A stretch of DNA of 64,000 bases from Achatina immaculata. Lineage: Eukaryota; Mollusca; Gastropoda; Stylommatophora; Achatinidae. A program made the position numbers and the translations under genes. The stretch lies in the NCBI GenBank assembly GCA_009760885.1, contig CM019693.1, positions 1,017,800-1,081,799 of the forward strand, given 5' to 3'. Below are positions 15,201 through 30,200 of this stretch, one piece after another. The notes beneath the pieces are model-generated. The model did no database searches, was not told the DNA's origin, and saw nothing but the letters and a program-made list of their open reading frames with translations. The first letter of the stretch is position 1, and every line of letters starts with the position of its first letter.

Positions 15201-18200
15201 TTTGGTTGCTCTCTATCATGAATTATGTTTTTAGGTGTACCAAGTGGTGCTCTCTTGAGCATTCAAAGGAAAAAAAAATCTTAATAAAGGACCAATAGTT
15301 TTTGACATTTCATAGAAAATTTTCTCAACACAACTACCACTGTAAATTAAATATCTAGTCAGCCAGTCAATCAGTCCACCAGTCAGACCACAAGCCAGTC
15401 AATCAGTCCACCAGTCAGACTACAAGCCAGTCATTTAATTATTCACTTACCTCACAGAGGGGCAACTTGTGCTGTAGTCCAATGTACCAGTGCCAGCCAA
15501 ATCACACTTGAAGAGTTCTTCATAAATAGATGACAGCCAAGGATTATTGCTGTTTACAACCTGCCTGCTGTCAAGATAGCTTCTGAATTCATTAATAGAG
15601 GGCGCACTCACATCAAAGAAAACTGAGTCACCGAGTTCAATACTGTACGGACTCCGCTGCGTAAAAGCCCCCCATGGTCGATTTGCAACGTATGTCAGCC
15701 GATTTGTGTTAGTTGCCCTCCTTCTGGTATCAAGAAACTCCTGCATGTATGTGTTTGACTCTGCAAATACGGCCACAATTTGAGTCTGTGTTTCATCTAT
15801 ATCTCTCATTATCACGTCCATGGCTCCATCAGTTTCAAACTCATAACTTGCAACAATACAGATTCCAAAGCTCGTTAGGTATTTCCGGAACAGATCCCTT
15901 GACTGGCGGTTTGATGCATCTGGTGCATTGAGAACTACCACATACTGCTTTCCTATCTTCCTCACAAATTCGGCCATGCCACGGACAACAAGAGAGTCAG
16001 AGGGAATAGTCCTAAAAAAAGTGTAATATTTCTTCTTGTCATCAAGTTCACTTGCAGTGGCACCTGGGCTAACTATTGGCACATCAAGCTTCTGCACCAA
16101 AGAGGCTGTGTCAATGGTTGACTGGCTGTCATAGCTCATCCAAGAAATCAAACTAGAGGGCGAGAATTTCTGTCCTAATGGATCCACAATGTCCATGCCG
16201 GTGTGTACACGGTTTACGATGGCTGTTGCTCTGTGGGGGTTGGTACATCCATCAAAGGCTAATCCACCAAGCGTCACATTTCTCAGTCCAACAGATGCCG
16301 TGCCACTATTAATTCTTTGCAAGGCAAAATTGAAGACTTCAGTGTAAAAAGCACCATTCTTAAGCCTCAACTCCCCGCATGAAAATGGCCCTTTTCCAGC
16401 AAAGTGTACATCAAATATAGCTCCAATAACCACATCTCCTGGTATGTACCAGTAGTCAAGATAGTTGTACATGAAGAGGCATTCTAAGCAAGGAAGAGGA
16501 CATGAAGACGCAAAGCTGCCAGCAGGGCCACCATTGTACATTCTGACATCTGAGGTGAATGTCAGTGAATCTGTCCAAGTCTCTATTGTACCAACCTGGA
16601 TAAGAATAGTATCTTGAATATTAAATCTGCAAATGTTTCCACATTAGTGTGTCTCTTCTATGACAAAAAATTACTTTCTATGAACTCCCTCATTATAGTA
16701 ATGAATGATATTACCAAGGAATTATACTTCTAGCTCTATAGGCACTGCTACAACAATATTATTACAATTAAGGGATTCTGTTTTTCAGCTAAGTTTGATT
16801 TTCAAACCACTGGCTCCTAACTAGGCGTGCCTGTCTGTCAGTGAGAAATCTGCACAAGATTCAGTAAATGCTTCACGGTCCTCATCATGGGGTTCATGAT
16901 GATCTTACATCCTTCCAACACCGTTAGACACCACACAGGGCTCGCGTGGTAGTTCGCCAAGTTTTCCTGTTTTTGGTGAGCTTTCCAGCCTCATCAAGGG
17001 ATGTTATGCCCACTAATTTGGCCTCTCTTGACAGTGTCCTCTTTAGAGTTTCACTTGGTCGACCTCTTTTTCTTCGGCCTGTTGTGTTCCACTTGATAGC
17101 TTGTTTCTTCTCATCAGGAGACCCATATATGTTTCATGATGATAGACAAAGGTAATTATGCTTGCAGTTCATGGAGGTCATAATTCAGCTTCTTATTTTC
17201 TTTTTTTTTAATTCAAAATAGTTTAGGGCAGTGTTTCCCAAAGTATAGGGAGAATCTGAATATTTCTGAAGGTGATTGGAATATATTTATTCTGAACTTG
17301 GTTGACTACATGATCCAAAAAAGGGTCAGGAAACACTGTTTAGGGACTAAGAGCACAAGATTCTTAAAGGAAGATGTGAGGGCTTGAACAAAGATTATCA
17401 ATGGAAGATGTGAGGGCTTGAACAAAGATTATCAATGGAAGATGTGAGGGCTTGAACAAAGATTATCAATGGAAGATGTGAGGGCTTGAACAAAGATTAT
17501 CAATGGAAGATGTGAGGGCTTGAACAAAGATTATCAATAGAAGATGTGAGGGCTTGAACAAAGATTATCAATGGAAGATGTGGAGGTCTGAACAAAGATT
17601 ATCAATAGCAGATGTGGGGGCTTGAACAAAGATTATCAATGGAAGATGTGGGAGCTTGAACAAAGATTATCAATGGGAAATGTGGGGGCTTGAACAAAGA
17701 TTATCAATGGAAGATGTGGGAGCTTGAACAAAGATTATCAATGGGAAATGTGGGAGATTGAACAAAGATTATCAATAGAAGATGCAGGGGCTTGAACAAA
17801 GATTATCAATAGGAGATGTGGGGGCTTGAACAAAGATTATCAATAGGAGATGTGGGGGCTTGAACAAAGATTATCAATGGGAGATGTGGGTGCTTGAACA
17901 AAGATTACCAATGGGAGATGTGGGGGCTTGAACAAAGATTATCAATAGGAGATGTGGGGGCTTGAACAAAGATTATCAATAGGAGATGCGGGGGCTTGAA
18001 CAAAGATTATCAATAGGAGATGCGGGGGCTTGAACAAAGATTATCAATAGGAGATGCGGGGGCTTGAACAAATATTACCAATGGGAGATGCGGGGGCTTG
18101 AACAAAGATTATCAATGGAAGATGTGGAGGCTTAACCAAATTTTAATGGTCATCACAAGCAGAAAAAAATGTTCAAAACCGTTGCTTTAAAAGATTAATC

Positions 18201-21200
18201 TTTAAGCATTCACCTTCTGGTTTATGGATTCAGATCCCAATATGTATCCTTTAAATTGAAATATGAAATCTATAAATCTGCACATGAAAACAAAATACCT
18301 AAGACTAGAATTCCTTAACTGCCAAATTTGATGTGCCATGCAGAGACTGAAAAAGGTATGCATTTATTTGTGCTAAATGTATTTTATAACTAAATTTGAT
18401 GTATCTACGTTGTATATCAATTTATAATATAATTGCTCCTTTTGTCACAGAAGATAGCTTGGAAGCTGTAAGATGCTAGTTGTTTATAAAATTGGCCAAG
18501 CATCATTTTGTTTAGCAACTTCTCTTATGGCTGATTCAACCACCGTAACTGGTCCCTATAACAATAAACCATTTTCATGCATAAAATCTAGTTGTTTGTT
18601 GTTTTTTTTTTGACATTTCTGTCTTTAGACTTCCTCTTCAAAAGGCGTAGCAGCCATATGCAGATTTATTACACGTGTGTGGCATTGTCTTTTCTTAGTC
18701 CATGCTGCTGATAAAAAAATGTCTCCTGTATTCTTTACAAACATCCTTGTTTCTCATTTTTGATCCTCTTCACAAGCTTCTTTCTTCTACAGATTTACCA
18801 AATAATAATAAGATGATCAAGTTTACCATTTGTTTTTGTAATAACCCCATGGATGTGGTCAGTTCTATATAAAATGTCTAAAAAATAAATATACCATTAA
18901 AAAAAAAAGATACTGACTGTTATAGTATAAGTCTCTGAAAGATCACTACAACAACAATAACAACAAATGGAAGAATTCTCATCATTTGATGGCCTTCACT
19001 GAGGACAGCTTGCAGCTCACTAAGCTGGAGCTATAGAACAGAGTTTTGTTGAGATGGAGTGTGTAGAGAAAACTTTGCACTTTGCCAAGATCATTTGATG
19101 GCAAACACTGAGGACAGCTTGCAGCTCACTAAGCTGGAGCTATAGAACAGAGTTTTTTTAGATAGAGTGTTTAGAAAAAACTTGCACTTTGCCACGAATG
19201 AGCCAGCTGAAAAAAAAATAGATAAAAGATCATTAAGTTCAAACGGTTCTAGACTTAGATTAAACCAACATATATAAAGTTAAACATGTTAAACACTGGA
19301 CATAAAATATCTACAATTTTATCCTGACCTGGGTATAGTTGCCGTTTAAAATGTTATTGATGTCAAATGGTATCACAGCAGATCGTCCTTCAAATCTGAA
19401 AGTTCTTGTTGTGTCTTCAATAGAGAAAGTTGCATTTCTAATTGCATTCAGAAATGTTAGTCCTTTGTTCTGGGATGTTAGAAATGCTGTGCAGATAGAA
19501 TTGTAGTTGGCACCACAGTAGTATCGCAATGTAGTGTCCAAACCACGACCAATAGCCTTGATGGCATTGATGACTGCCTCTACCTAAACAATGCAGGGGA
19601 GGAAAAACAGAATGTTATACTTTTCTGATTGAAGTAATTTTTTTAACAGACTTGAAAAATAGTATTTCAAGTTGCTATTCTTTTTCCTAGCATTAAGTTT
19701 CTGGTGATGCTAAATCTAGTGTCTTACTTATTACAAATGGACAGTTTTCCCCAAGTTTTTATGGTGATTCCAAAGGTTCAGTCAGTTCACCCAGAGCTTT
19801 AAACCATCCACTCACAGCTTCAATCTGCTCCCCCAATCAATCCATTCACTCAGAGCTTCAAATCATCCAGTCTGAGCTTCAATCTGCTCTCCCAATCAAT
19901 CCATTCACTCAGAGCTTCAAACCATCAACTCACAGCTTACATCTGCTCCCCCAATCAATCCATTCACCCAGAGCTTCAAACCATAACTCACAGTTTCAAT
20001 CTGCTCTCCCAGTCAATCCATTCACCCAGAGCTTCAAACCATCAACTCAGAGCTTCAATCTGCTCCCCCCTCCCCCCGAAGAGTTTCAATCAATCCATTC
20101 ACTCAGAGCTTCAAACCATCCAGTCAGAGCTTCAGTCTGCTTTCCCCCCCCCCCCCCCAAGAGTTTCAATCAATCCATTCACTCAGAGCTTCAAGCCATC
20201 CACTCAGAGCTTCAAACCATCCAGTCAGAGCTTCAATCTGCTCCCCCCCCCTCCCACCAGAGTTTCAATCAATCCCTTCACCCAGATCTTCAAACCATCC
20301 ACTAGAGCTTCAACCTACTCATTCATGGTTTCAATCCAATTATCAAGAACTTCAAACCATTCACACAGAGCTTCAAAACTATCCACTCAGAGCTTCAAAC
20401 TGTAAACCCAAAATTTCAGTCCATTCAGAGCTTCAATTTGTCCATCCAGAGCTTCAGTTTGCCCATCCAGAGCTTCAGTTTGCCCATCTAGAGCTTCAAT
20501 CTGTCCGTCTAGAGTTTTTCAATCTGTCCATCTAGAGCTTCAATCTAAAGGGTTGGGAACTATTCTAGTATATATTCTGATATTTGAACAGCAAGAACAT
20601 TTGTGGAAGATATCTTGAGTCAGCATAGGTGACCATGTTGTCTGCACTGAACAGTTCTTAGTTACAGCATAAAGGTGAACTGGACCAATGTTTACAATTT
20701 GTATCAATTTTGGACAATACTTTTTAATGCCTTTCAGTAGTTTGCCTAGTGGCTTTGCTGTTTCCCAGGAGCAGTTATAAGCCTACATTCAGTTTTTAAT
20801 ATGGCACTGACTGCAGCAAGTCTCAGAAAAAGTTTCTAAAGACATGGTAATGCTCCTGATACTGAGAAGAGAAGATGGCCTACAAATACATATATATTAA
20901 GAAGTAATTTCTGAGACAGACAGAGAAACATGCAAAGCTAGGACAGAACTGGGAATGAGACAGACAATGGATTCTGAGAAACACCTGATGAGAACTTAAG
21001 CATCAGTGAAGAGCTGAATGACAGATGATGATAACCATACAAAACTATTACAAAAATGAGATAAAAATGAAATACGTCAGCATCCTCTTTCATGACACAA
21101 GAACAAGAAGATGTAGACAGTGTTCTATTTGGCCGTCAGTGACCTAGCTGATATGCTAGCATCAGGGTTGGCAAACCATAGCTAACCAAACCCTGTCCCA

Positions 21201-24200
21201 TCAATCCATTAGTACTCTCAATAACAGGCCTAGCTTGGCTAACGCGGGCAGAGATCGCCATCGATGGTGGAGTCTGTTAAAGAAGTATTGCACAATGTCT
21301 GCTTCTTAGCTATAAAAAAAAGGGACTGAAAAAATAGCCATCACTTCTCATCTGACACAGTGCTGCGTTTCAACACCTTCACTACATTCACTGCAAAGAC
21401 ATCATGCTCGAAGTTCCAGAGAGGAAGAAGAAGAAACACACAAAATGATGGAGGAAATGATACAACACATGAAGAACTGAAAATGAATTATATCTAGAAA
21501 GGTCAAACATAGAACACTAACTTATCTTATCATGGAAAGAACATATGGTATTATGCAATAACAGAACAAAAAAAAACAAAAAAAAGCTAAACTTCCAAAA
21601 TTATAGGAACAAACTCTCACATTATCCCCCCAAACAAAATATCTAATAATTCCTGCTCATTTTTGTGTAATGGAAATATTAGTTATATTCCTTTAGAAAT
21701 AGTTGTATATTACAGTCAAATTTCTGCATGAACAGTAACAACTTCCTGTCCAGTTTCTATGGCAACCAAAAATAAATATAAATAACTGTGAAAGGCTATA
21801 TAGAGACATTTTATCCCTAGTAACAACAGCAAAGTTTATATCTGTGGTCAAAGCCAGTGTTTGAAAAAGAATAAGAAAAATAACCATGTGCCAAGAGTAA
21901 TTATTTAAAGGAATAAATACATGTCACCTTATCTCTTACAAAATAAATATACGCCTCTTTATCTCCATGAAGAGTTTGTCTTGAATTGACAAGACAAGCA
22001 AAAACTAGAAGAAGAAAAAAAAACATCAAACTTACCTCATACATCAACCGGAAATTGATGCCCTGTGTGATTGGCCTGCTTGTGTTACATGGATTTCCAG
22101 AACCCTCCAAGCTGCAGTTATGAGCAGCCATGTACCACTCTTTAAACCATGGATTCAAGGTGTATGTGTTCACATTTAATCCACTAAGATACATCCTAAA
22201 ACTATCCAGTGGGGAATGTCTGAGACTGAAAACAGAATAATAACAAGCAGTTTGTGAAATAATTAATTATATTATTAGCTGTAACCACAAAAAAATGACA
22301 CGAAAAGAAAATGTGATTATTACTTGAAAATGCAAATTTTAAATTAACAAAACAAATAAACCCCAAATACTTCACACGTGGGCTTGAACTTGTGAATTTT
22401 GTTCACTGTCAGACACTTTACCATTGAATCAAATGCTTCAAGCAGCTCGTAGTTCTAAGACAAATTCAAAACTAGAATTTTTAGAAGAAAAAACTTGATT
22501 CTGAAAGAAAAAATGCATAACTCTATTTTCAGAAAATACAACCATGCATTCAATGAAAAGCGAAATATGCCTTTAAAAACTGTACAGTCCTTTTATTGTT
22601 ATTTCACCTTTATCACTGCTCAGTATCCATCTGATACAATGCATTCATTATGTATAATCTCTACAACATTAGCTGCTATGTATACTTAATTTTAGTTCCT
22701 GAGTGAAATATTCTTTCACAAAGCTCTCAGATTTCAAAGTGGAAAGTTTAAAAAAGAAACAAACCAAATCATAATAAAATAATTCATTTTTAAAATGTTT
22801 TAAAAAATATTAAATAATTACCCTGTTATCACTTTATATTTTTTTTAAAATGATAAACAAAGAAAAAAAAAGACAATGATAAAAAAACCTGTCTTATGTT
22901 GATTATAAATATAAAACATAATTTCTGATGACAAATAAATGCTCTCCACTAATGGAAGAATTCTCATTATTTGGTGGCAGATACTGCGGACCACCTGAAG
23001 CTTGCTAAGCTGGTGCTGTAGAACGGAGTTCTGTTGTGACGGAGTGTTTAGAGAAAACTCTGCACTTTGCCAAATACAAGCCAGCTTACAAAATAATACA
23101 TATTATATATAGACTTACATATATAAATTCTTTCGCAGGTACAAAATTGCAGAAAACACCGTCACAAAACATCAGGAAAATGTGCGAAGGTCAAGGCAAA
23201 GCAAGCGAGGTTTGCACACCTCGAAAAGGTAGAAAACTAAGTGATGAAAAAGTTAGTGATTCAGTTACAGCTGGGAAATAAATCTTGTGAGACTCTGGTC
23301 AGTGAAATGTGTATAACAGAAAGGACATCCTGCACAAAGAAGGAATATCCATATATAGTAAAAAAAAGTAATAGGATATATAAATATTCACCTAGGTTAG
23401 GTAGGTAAGAAAACAGTTTCATAGTTCTTATGCTCAAGTTATTTAATGTTAATCTGTACTGGGCTTAATGATGAAGGACAAAAAAAAACAGCAACAACAA
23501 ACAGCCAGCTCATGAACTCATTTCAGCTGACTAGAAGGTGAAGCTGAGAATCATATGGAAGTATGAAAGTGGACAACTGCACTGAACTGAGCTAATTTTT
23601 GCTCGGTATCAACTGTGGACACCATTGTGCAGGATGCTGTTTGCACAAAAGAGGCTGCGGAAGTAACAGTAGACATGAAGCTGACAACAATAACAAAAGA
23701 AAATATGAAACTGCAATAACTGAGAGAGAAAAGTTTCATGCTGTTCTTTAGTACAGCAATTACAGTACAGCTTGGTGTATTGGATTATGTGTTTGTGATA
23801 CAGGGCACACTCACAAGTGGAGAAAGATGGTTGAGGGATGTAAAATCAACATTAACTATGTAAGCTGAGAACCATCTGTAATAAATTTGTGTCATGTTTT
23901 ACAGAACCATGTGTCAGTTATAATCAAGACCCATTTAAAAAATAAAAAAAGGTTACAGTTACCTAAGTGTAACAACAGCATCAACAACAGCCTCAAGACC
24001 CCTGATGATATCAGCATCTGTGCTCCACATAGTTGTTCCAATGAGTGCAAAATGGGAACGGGCAGGTCCGCTATTGTTGAAAGCTACCAAAAGACGCCGA
24101 ATATCCTGTGGTTCAAGCAAAACAACAGTGGGTGCAGTTGCAGTGTTCGCATTCAAGCCCAAGACAACATCATCTGCATCTCCGTTAGTCTGTCCAATGT

Positions 24201-27200
24201 TGTGAGTTGCCACAATGCATATGCCCGCCCTGGATGCAAGATCTTCAAATACTTTTGAACTGTCTTGTGAGTACTCCAAATAAGATGTCACCACCTGTTG
24301 AGGTGAATATATATTGTGATGGAAATCACATTTCTCTCTTGAAAAGAAGCGTAGCAATGACAATCTGCTCCATAATAAGAAGTGCTTTCAGTAAAATCTA
24401 GAAAAACAGTGAAACCTAGGAAACCAATATATGACTTGCATAATAAACCCCAAAAGCCACCAAATAAAAACAGGTCCAATCAGGTTCCCAAGCTAAACTT
24501 AGTACAAGCCCCACTACCTCCAAACTACACCATTCATTCACTAATATAAGATTTAAAAAACAATAATCTTTGAGGGTTGTTGCTCTTAGTAATGAATTCC
24601 CTGCCCTTCCAGACACCTAAGCATAAGCTGCTTAGCCTTATGGATGATCTGCCATTGAGTTCCATTAAAAGAATCTGGAAATCAGGGCATTAATATAAAA
24701 ACATAGATTATAGTTTTGATATTCACTATAAATATAAGCAAAAAGAATTCCTTTACACACGTTCACACAAAATGAAACAATAAACTAAACGTGCTGAGAA
24801 TGTAATGCCTTAAAAACATGAGATTAATAATAATCCTTACAAAGAAATCAGCTTCACTTGCCTGAACATAGTTCCAGTTCATTTTCTTCAGAAAAAGGAC
24901 AATGGCTCTCATTTCCTCATAGATGCCTGGCAATGCGCGGATGTAGTATGGATACTTAAAACGATTATCCAGCTCTGATCCTCCTGCTCGATAACCCACC
25001 ATAGGTTTCATCAAGATGTTCATGGCTTCAGCCAGCGGAAGGGTCAGACTAGTTGTGTATGCTGCCGAATAGGCCTCTATCTTTCTGGGGTTAAGCTCAC
25101 TCCCAGCTGCATCTACAATCTGGAGGTTTCCTCTCTGGATCTGCAGAAACGAATCATGAAAGACTGAGTCTGAAATTCTATTGTAATTTTGCCACTGGTC
25201 TGATAGCTGCAAAAAAAAAATCACTTCCCAAAAGTGATTTAGGTCAATGTGATATTTTAGTACTTGTTTACTGATATTCCGTGACTGAGATGGGATTATA
25301 CAAAATGTTCTTAATTTTCTTGAACCTTCTTTAGGCCTGGCATATTCTGTTCATTTCTGAATGATGTTTCATATTTGATGTTTATTAATGTGGCAGAGGA
25401 AACATGGCAGAATGCATGGTACACATGTGGTCTGTCAGTGCATGAAGCCCAAATGTCTGAGATAGTACTGTGCTGCCATCCAGTGAATGAAACGAGATCA
25501 GACTTCTAAAAGTAGTTATGTCAGTCAGTTATTTGCATGTCCCTTGCGGAACCTCGCCTCCCTAACAGCTCTCCTGTAGGCCTCTCAGCTGTAAGCAAGA
25601 TGTCCCGCTGCCGATGCATCCATTCGCAGATCATCAACGTTGTCTTGCAGCCCTCTTCGCCTTGGTCTTTCTCTCTTTCTTTTTCCCATTATGTACCCTT
25701 CCAAGACTGTCTTCTCTAAATTGTCATGACGTTTAATATGTCCAAAATGTTTAAGTTTTCTTTGTTTAATTTTCCTTACTAGCCAACCTTCTTCAGTATT
25801 AAGTTCTCGTAGTATGGATATATTTGTTCTTTTTTGTGTCCATGATATTTGAAGAACTCTTCTGTAGCATTTACATTCAAAGGCATTTATGTGTTTCTCA
25901 GCTGTTTTGTTAAGTGTCCAGGTCTCACAGGCATATGTTGTGATGGGAAAGATGCAAAATCTTATTTTTGTATGTATGTCTGTTCCTCTCCACAGCTTTT
26001 TTAGTTGTTTTATTTTCTGAAAAAGCAATAGATGCCCTCACTTTTAATTTCCCACATTGTATCTCCATTATTAGTTAGCAGTGATCCAAGATATTCAAAT
26101 CTCTCCACTTCTTCCAATTTTTCCTTACTGATATATATATATCTTTATTTCAGCTGCCTTATTTGTTTTGTCAGTTGTCATCAATTTAGTTTTCTTTGCA
26201 TTAAGATAAAGGTTTTGCTCTTTGCTGTTCTTATGGACTGACATAAAAAGTAGTTATGGGAACTCCTTAATTTATATAATGAGTGGGTGGAGCCACCACA
26301 ATAATGTTTTCAGCATGTTTTTCAGTGCAAACATAATGCTAAGGAGGTTAATAGACAGACAAATCTGAAAGTCTACTTGGAGAAATTGCTTAGTGTGATC
26401 CTGGTGATTATTCTGTTCAAGCATAACTATTCTTGGGAACTACAACAGTGGTTTCCCATCTTGCAAAATCTCTTGCCAAAGAAAGTGAACAGAAAGGCCT
26501 TACTTTGAACATCAAAAAGACAGAGACTATGGTTAGATCTAAGAAACAGAATCCACCAGCATGCAGTATTAAATTAAACGGAACTATTCTAAAGCAGGTG
26601 CAGAAATTCAAATACCTTGGAGCAATAATAACTTCAGATGGGAAATGCAGAACAGAAATTAGGAACAGAATAGGCCAAGCAAAGACTGCATTTCAGAGAA
26701 TGAGAAACATATTAGCTAACACATCTTTATCAATGAATGTTAGAAAACGAGTCCTAAAATGCTATATTGAACTTATCTTGTTATATGGAAGTGAATCATG
26801 GACAATAGGCAAGTCTGCACAAAAATCATTGGAAGCAGCAGAAATGTGGTTTATTAGAAGAATGTTGCGAATCCCCTGGACAGCAAAAATAACTAATGAA
26901 GAATGTATGAGAAGAGCTGGAGAGACAAAAAACCTTGTCAAAAAGATAAGAGAGAGACAATGTACATTCATAGGACATGCAATGAGAAGAGGGGGCATAG
27001 AAAATATTATAACAACAGGAAAAATAGAAGGAAGAAGATCAAGAGGAAGACCAAGAGAAATGATACTGGACAGTCTGACGGGATGGTGTGAGAGGAGATC
27101 ACCAACTGAACTGATGGCCTGCATGAAGGATCGGGTACTCTAGAGAAGCATAATAGCCAACGCCAGTCGGCAAGGCACCTGATGATGATCCTGGTGACGG

Positions 27201-30200
27201 GAGTAACAATGTGGCCAAAAATATAACAATAAGTAGCTTTGCCAGGAGCCCCTGCTGAAAGTGTGCATGAATATAACAAACTGATCATAACTGCGCCATG
27301 TTGGCTCCAAACTTTCTTCAAGTGGTGACCTCCTACATTTCATAACCATCTGGTACCAGATTAAAAACCTTGAAACATTTGTAGTATTCTACACAGCTTG
27401 GACTTGTTTTTGCAGACTCCTGCAAGACTATTCATGGACTATCAGGGTTTGAGGGTTTGGTAATGATGTTGTAACATAATAAAAGGACTAAACTGGCATT
27501 TTTTAAGTTTTAATGAGGTAATATGTTGGCCAGAGATGTCCACAACAAAATGGCATCTCATAAGCACAACACTGTGTTCACCTGTGCCAGGAATGCTTCG
27601 CCCAGTATTGTACTGTTGCAATCATCCAAACCAAGACCACCTAGAGTGATGTTGCTAAGGATAGAGTTGTCCTGGTTTACTCTGCCGACTGCATATATCA
27701 TTGCTTCCAGGTACATGTACTGGTTTGCTGACCTGAAATGTTTAACGCATTTTCTCATATAAAACTAAAAGAAAAAAAATTATGGTTTGCCAAGAAGATG
27801 AGCCAGATAATAACACAGAATAAATTTAGACAGGATAGACTGGACTTTCATATTCTGATAACAGACATTCACTATTTAGTAACTGTGTCAATAGAATATG
27901 GCCATTTTACCTTCCTCTATATCCAATCTTGAATACCCTTGAAACCATACTATATGTTATTGAGGCATATATAAAGTATTACTTCTAATATAGTCCTTGA
28001 CCTGTTCTATACCCTTGAAACACATGAAACATAGCAGCAGTGTCCATGTTTTCCCAGACCTATTTCATATACGAAGCAAGAGGGAGATTGGGATTAGTGC
28101 CGATAATTTTTCTGATTTATTCCACGACAATGAGGCATACAGATGATATGGTAATAGTGGCCATTTTCTCCTTGACCTGTCTGCACAAGCGGATGATATT
28201 GTCGTTATCACTGTGGGAATTCAACCAAACTTCTGCAACCTACCCAGCTTTTTCTCCCTGGCTGTAAGAGGGGCCATGTGTCAGCTTTCATAACTGATCC
28301 AGGGCACTTTTGACCAGAATGTAACCACCGATCATCAATATGAGAGATGCAGAAAACACTCTGCTACTTTTTTAATATTATGTGAATACCTACATAGCAT
28401 CAAACTACCACTTGTTCATATGTTCAACCTTAGATGAAATTGGGCAGATGCCGCTACAATGCTATTATTATTATTATTATTCTGTGCCATGCCCGTTAGC
28501 GTTGGCAGTTGTGCTTCTCCATCTTGAATGGTCCTCGGTGTTTTTGCTCAGTTCAAATGCTTTTCTTTTTCTGTGTCACTTGGTCCATTCACCGAGATAT
28601 TTTTTTTGTTTTTGGCCTTCCTTTCTTCTTTGAACTTTCCAGTTGCTACTAACTACTGTCTTCTCATGACATGCCCAAGAAAGTTTGACCTTTTTTCTTA
28701 TAATTTTAACTCGTTTTCATTGTCCTGAACTTATTTCAGCACTTATTCATTTGTTTCTTTGTCTGTCCAGGGTATTTGTTGCATCTTTTCTCCAAAACCA
28801 CATGTACCTGCTACATGGCTGGTAAGCCAGAATACAGACTGTAGTGTGGTGATCTGGCATATATGAAAAACTGCTTCGTGAAAAAAAGGACAATTCTAAA
28901 GCTTAAAATTAATTCCAGATATTAAAAACAAAATAATAATAAACTAATCATGAAAAAAAATTATCACTTTTAAAATTATGATAATTTCATACGACTTAAT
29001 CTTTGTTTTTCAAATGATGATACTCACATCATAGGTCCACATGTAAGTGGAGAGATACCCATCTGGTGGAGGGAAAAGATTCCATTGACAATGATGTCTC
29101 CTTGCTCAAAATAATACTTCAGACCTGAAGGCAAGCCCAGGCAGGGAGTACATCCTTGTGCAGGGCAAACAGATGATGGCAGAGGGTTTAATCGGACTTG
29201 ACGAGTCACATCATACATGGCCACATTTCCAAGATTGAAGTCTAAATAACCGCCAACATAACTTCCCACCTAACAGAAGAAGAACAGATCTTAAAACTAT
29301 TAAATATATCAAACTGGAAGCTAAAGTTCAGAGTGACCTATTAAGAATTTTAATAAACATAGTTTGTTTTGTTTTTCAAGTAGAATGCTCTTACTCAAAG
29401 TTTTAATGATGATGCACAGAACATATTTTAACTAACAAAATATATTATAATCTCCTATGGGGTTTAATTTCATCACTTCTTTCTCACCGACTTACAACTA
29501 CTGATGAACAATGTGATGGAGCAAGGGGACTTCTCCTTGATATTAGGTATTGTAAAAACCACATATGCTCTATCTGTTAAGACTTTCATGCTGTGAAATC
29601 ACTGTGAGACAGCAACTTTACTTACGCGTCTGAATCTAAATGTATTGGCACCACCACCAGTTTCAACATCGTTGTAGTTATAGATATAGTAAGCTGGGTC
29701 AGATATGTCTCCGTACGGTGTAAAGCTGAGGTGTTTTGCAGAACTGTATGGGAGAACATTCCTCGACGCAAGGCTAGGAACTCGTTCATCAGTGGTAAAG
29801 GTGAAGTTCACCTGAAAGAAAGGAACGAACATATTATAGTTCAGCTTTACAGCTGTCACCTCTCTAGATCCTGTTAGGGAAGAATCTGTTAATCATTCTC
29901 AACACTGATGCTATGACTGTCTCTCTTAACAAGTCATTTCTTATGGTATTTGACCAGATATTCCTTTGATATTATCTACAAATGTGGTTTGGAAGGTGTC
30001 AAATGCACATGCAACTGTCCATGTCAGTTTCCATTAAACATTTCCGTGTAGTAAGATATTTAGAACATTGCTTTCGAATATTCTGCATTTATTTTTCTGC
30101 CTTTTTTTCCCCCTATATCTACATCCAGATATAGTTAGTGTGACCCAAGCCTGTTTGGGTTTTATTGTTATTATTCTCATTTCTTCATTGCTTTAGAATA

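Noticed and set aside
17365..18135. CRISPR-like array of 34-bp units
   Set aside because: No spacers; it is a plain minisatellite in an intron.
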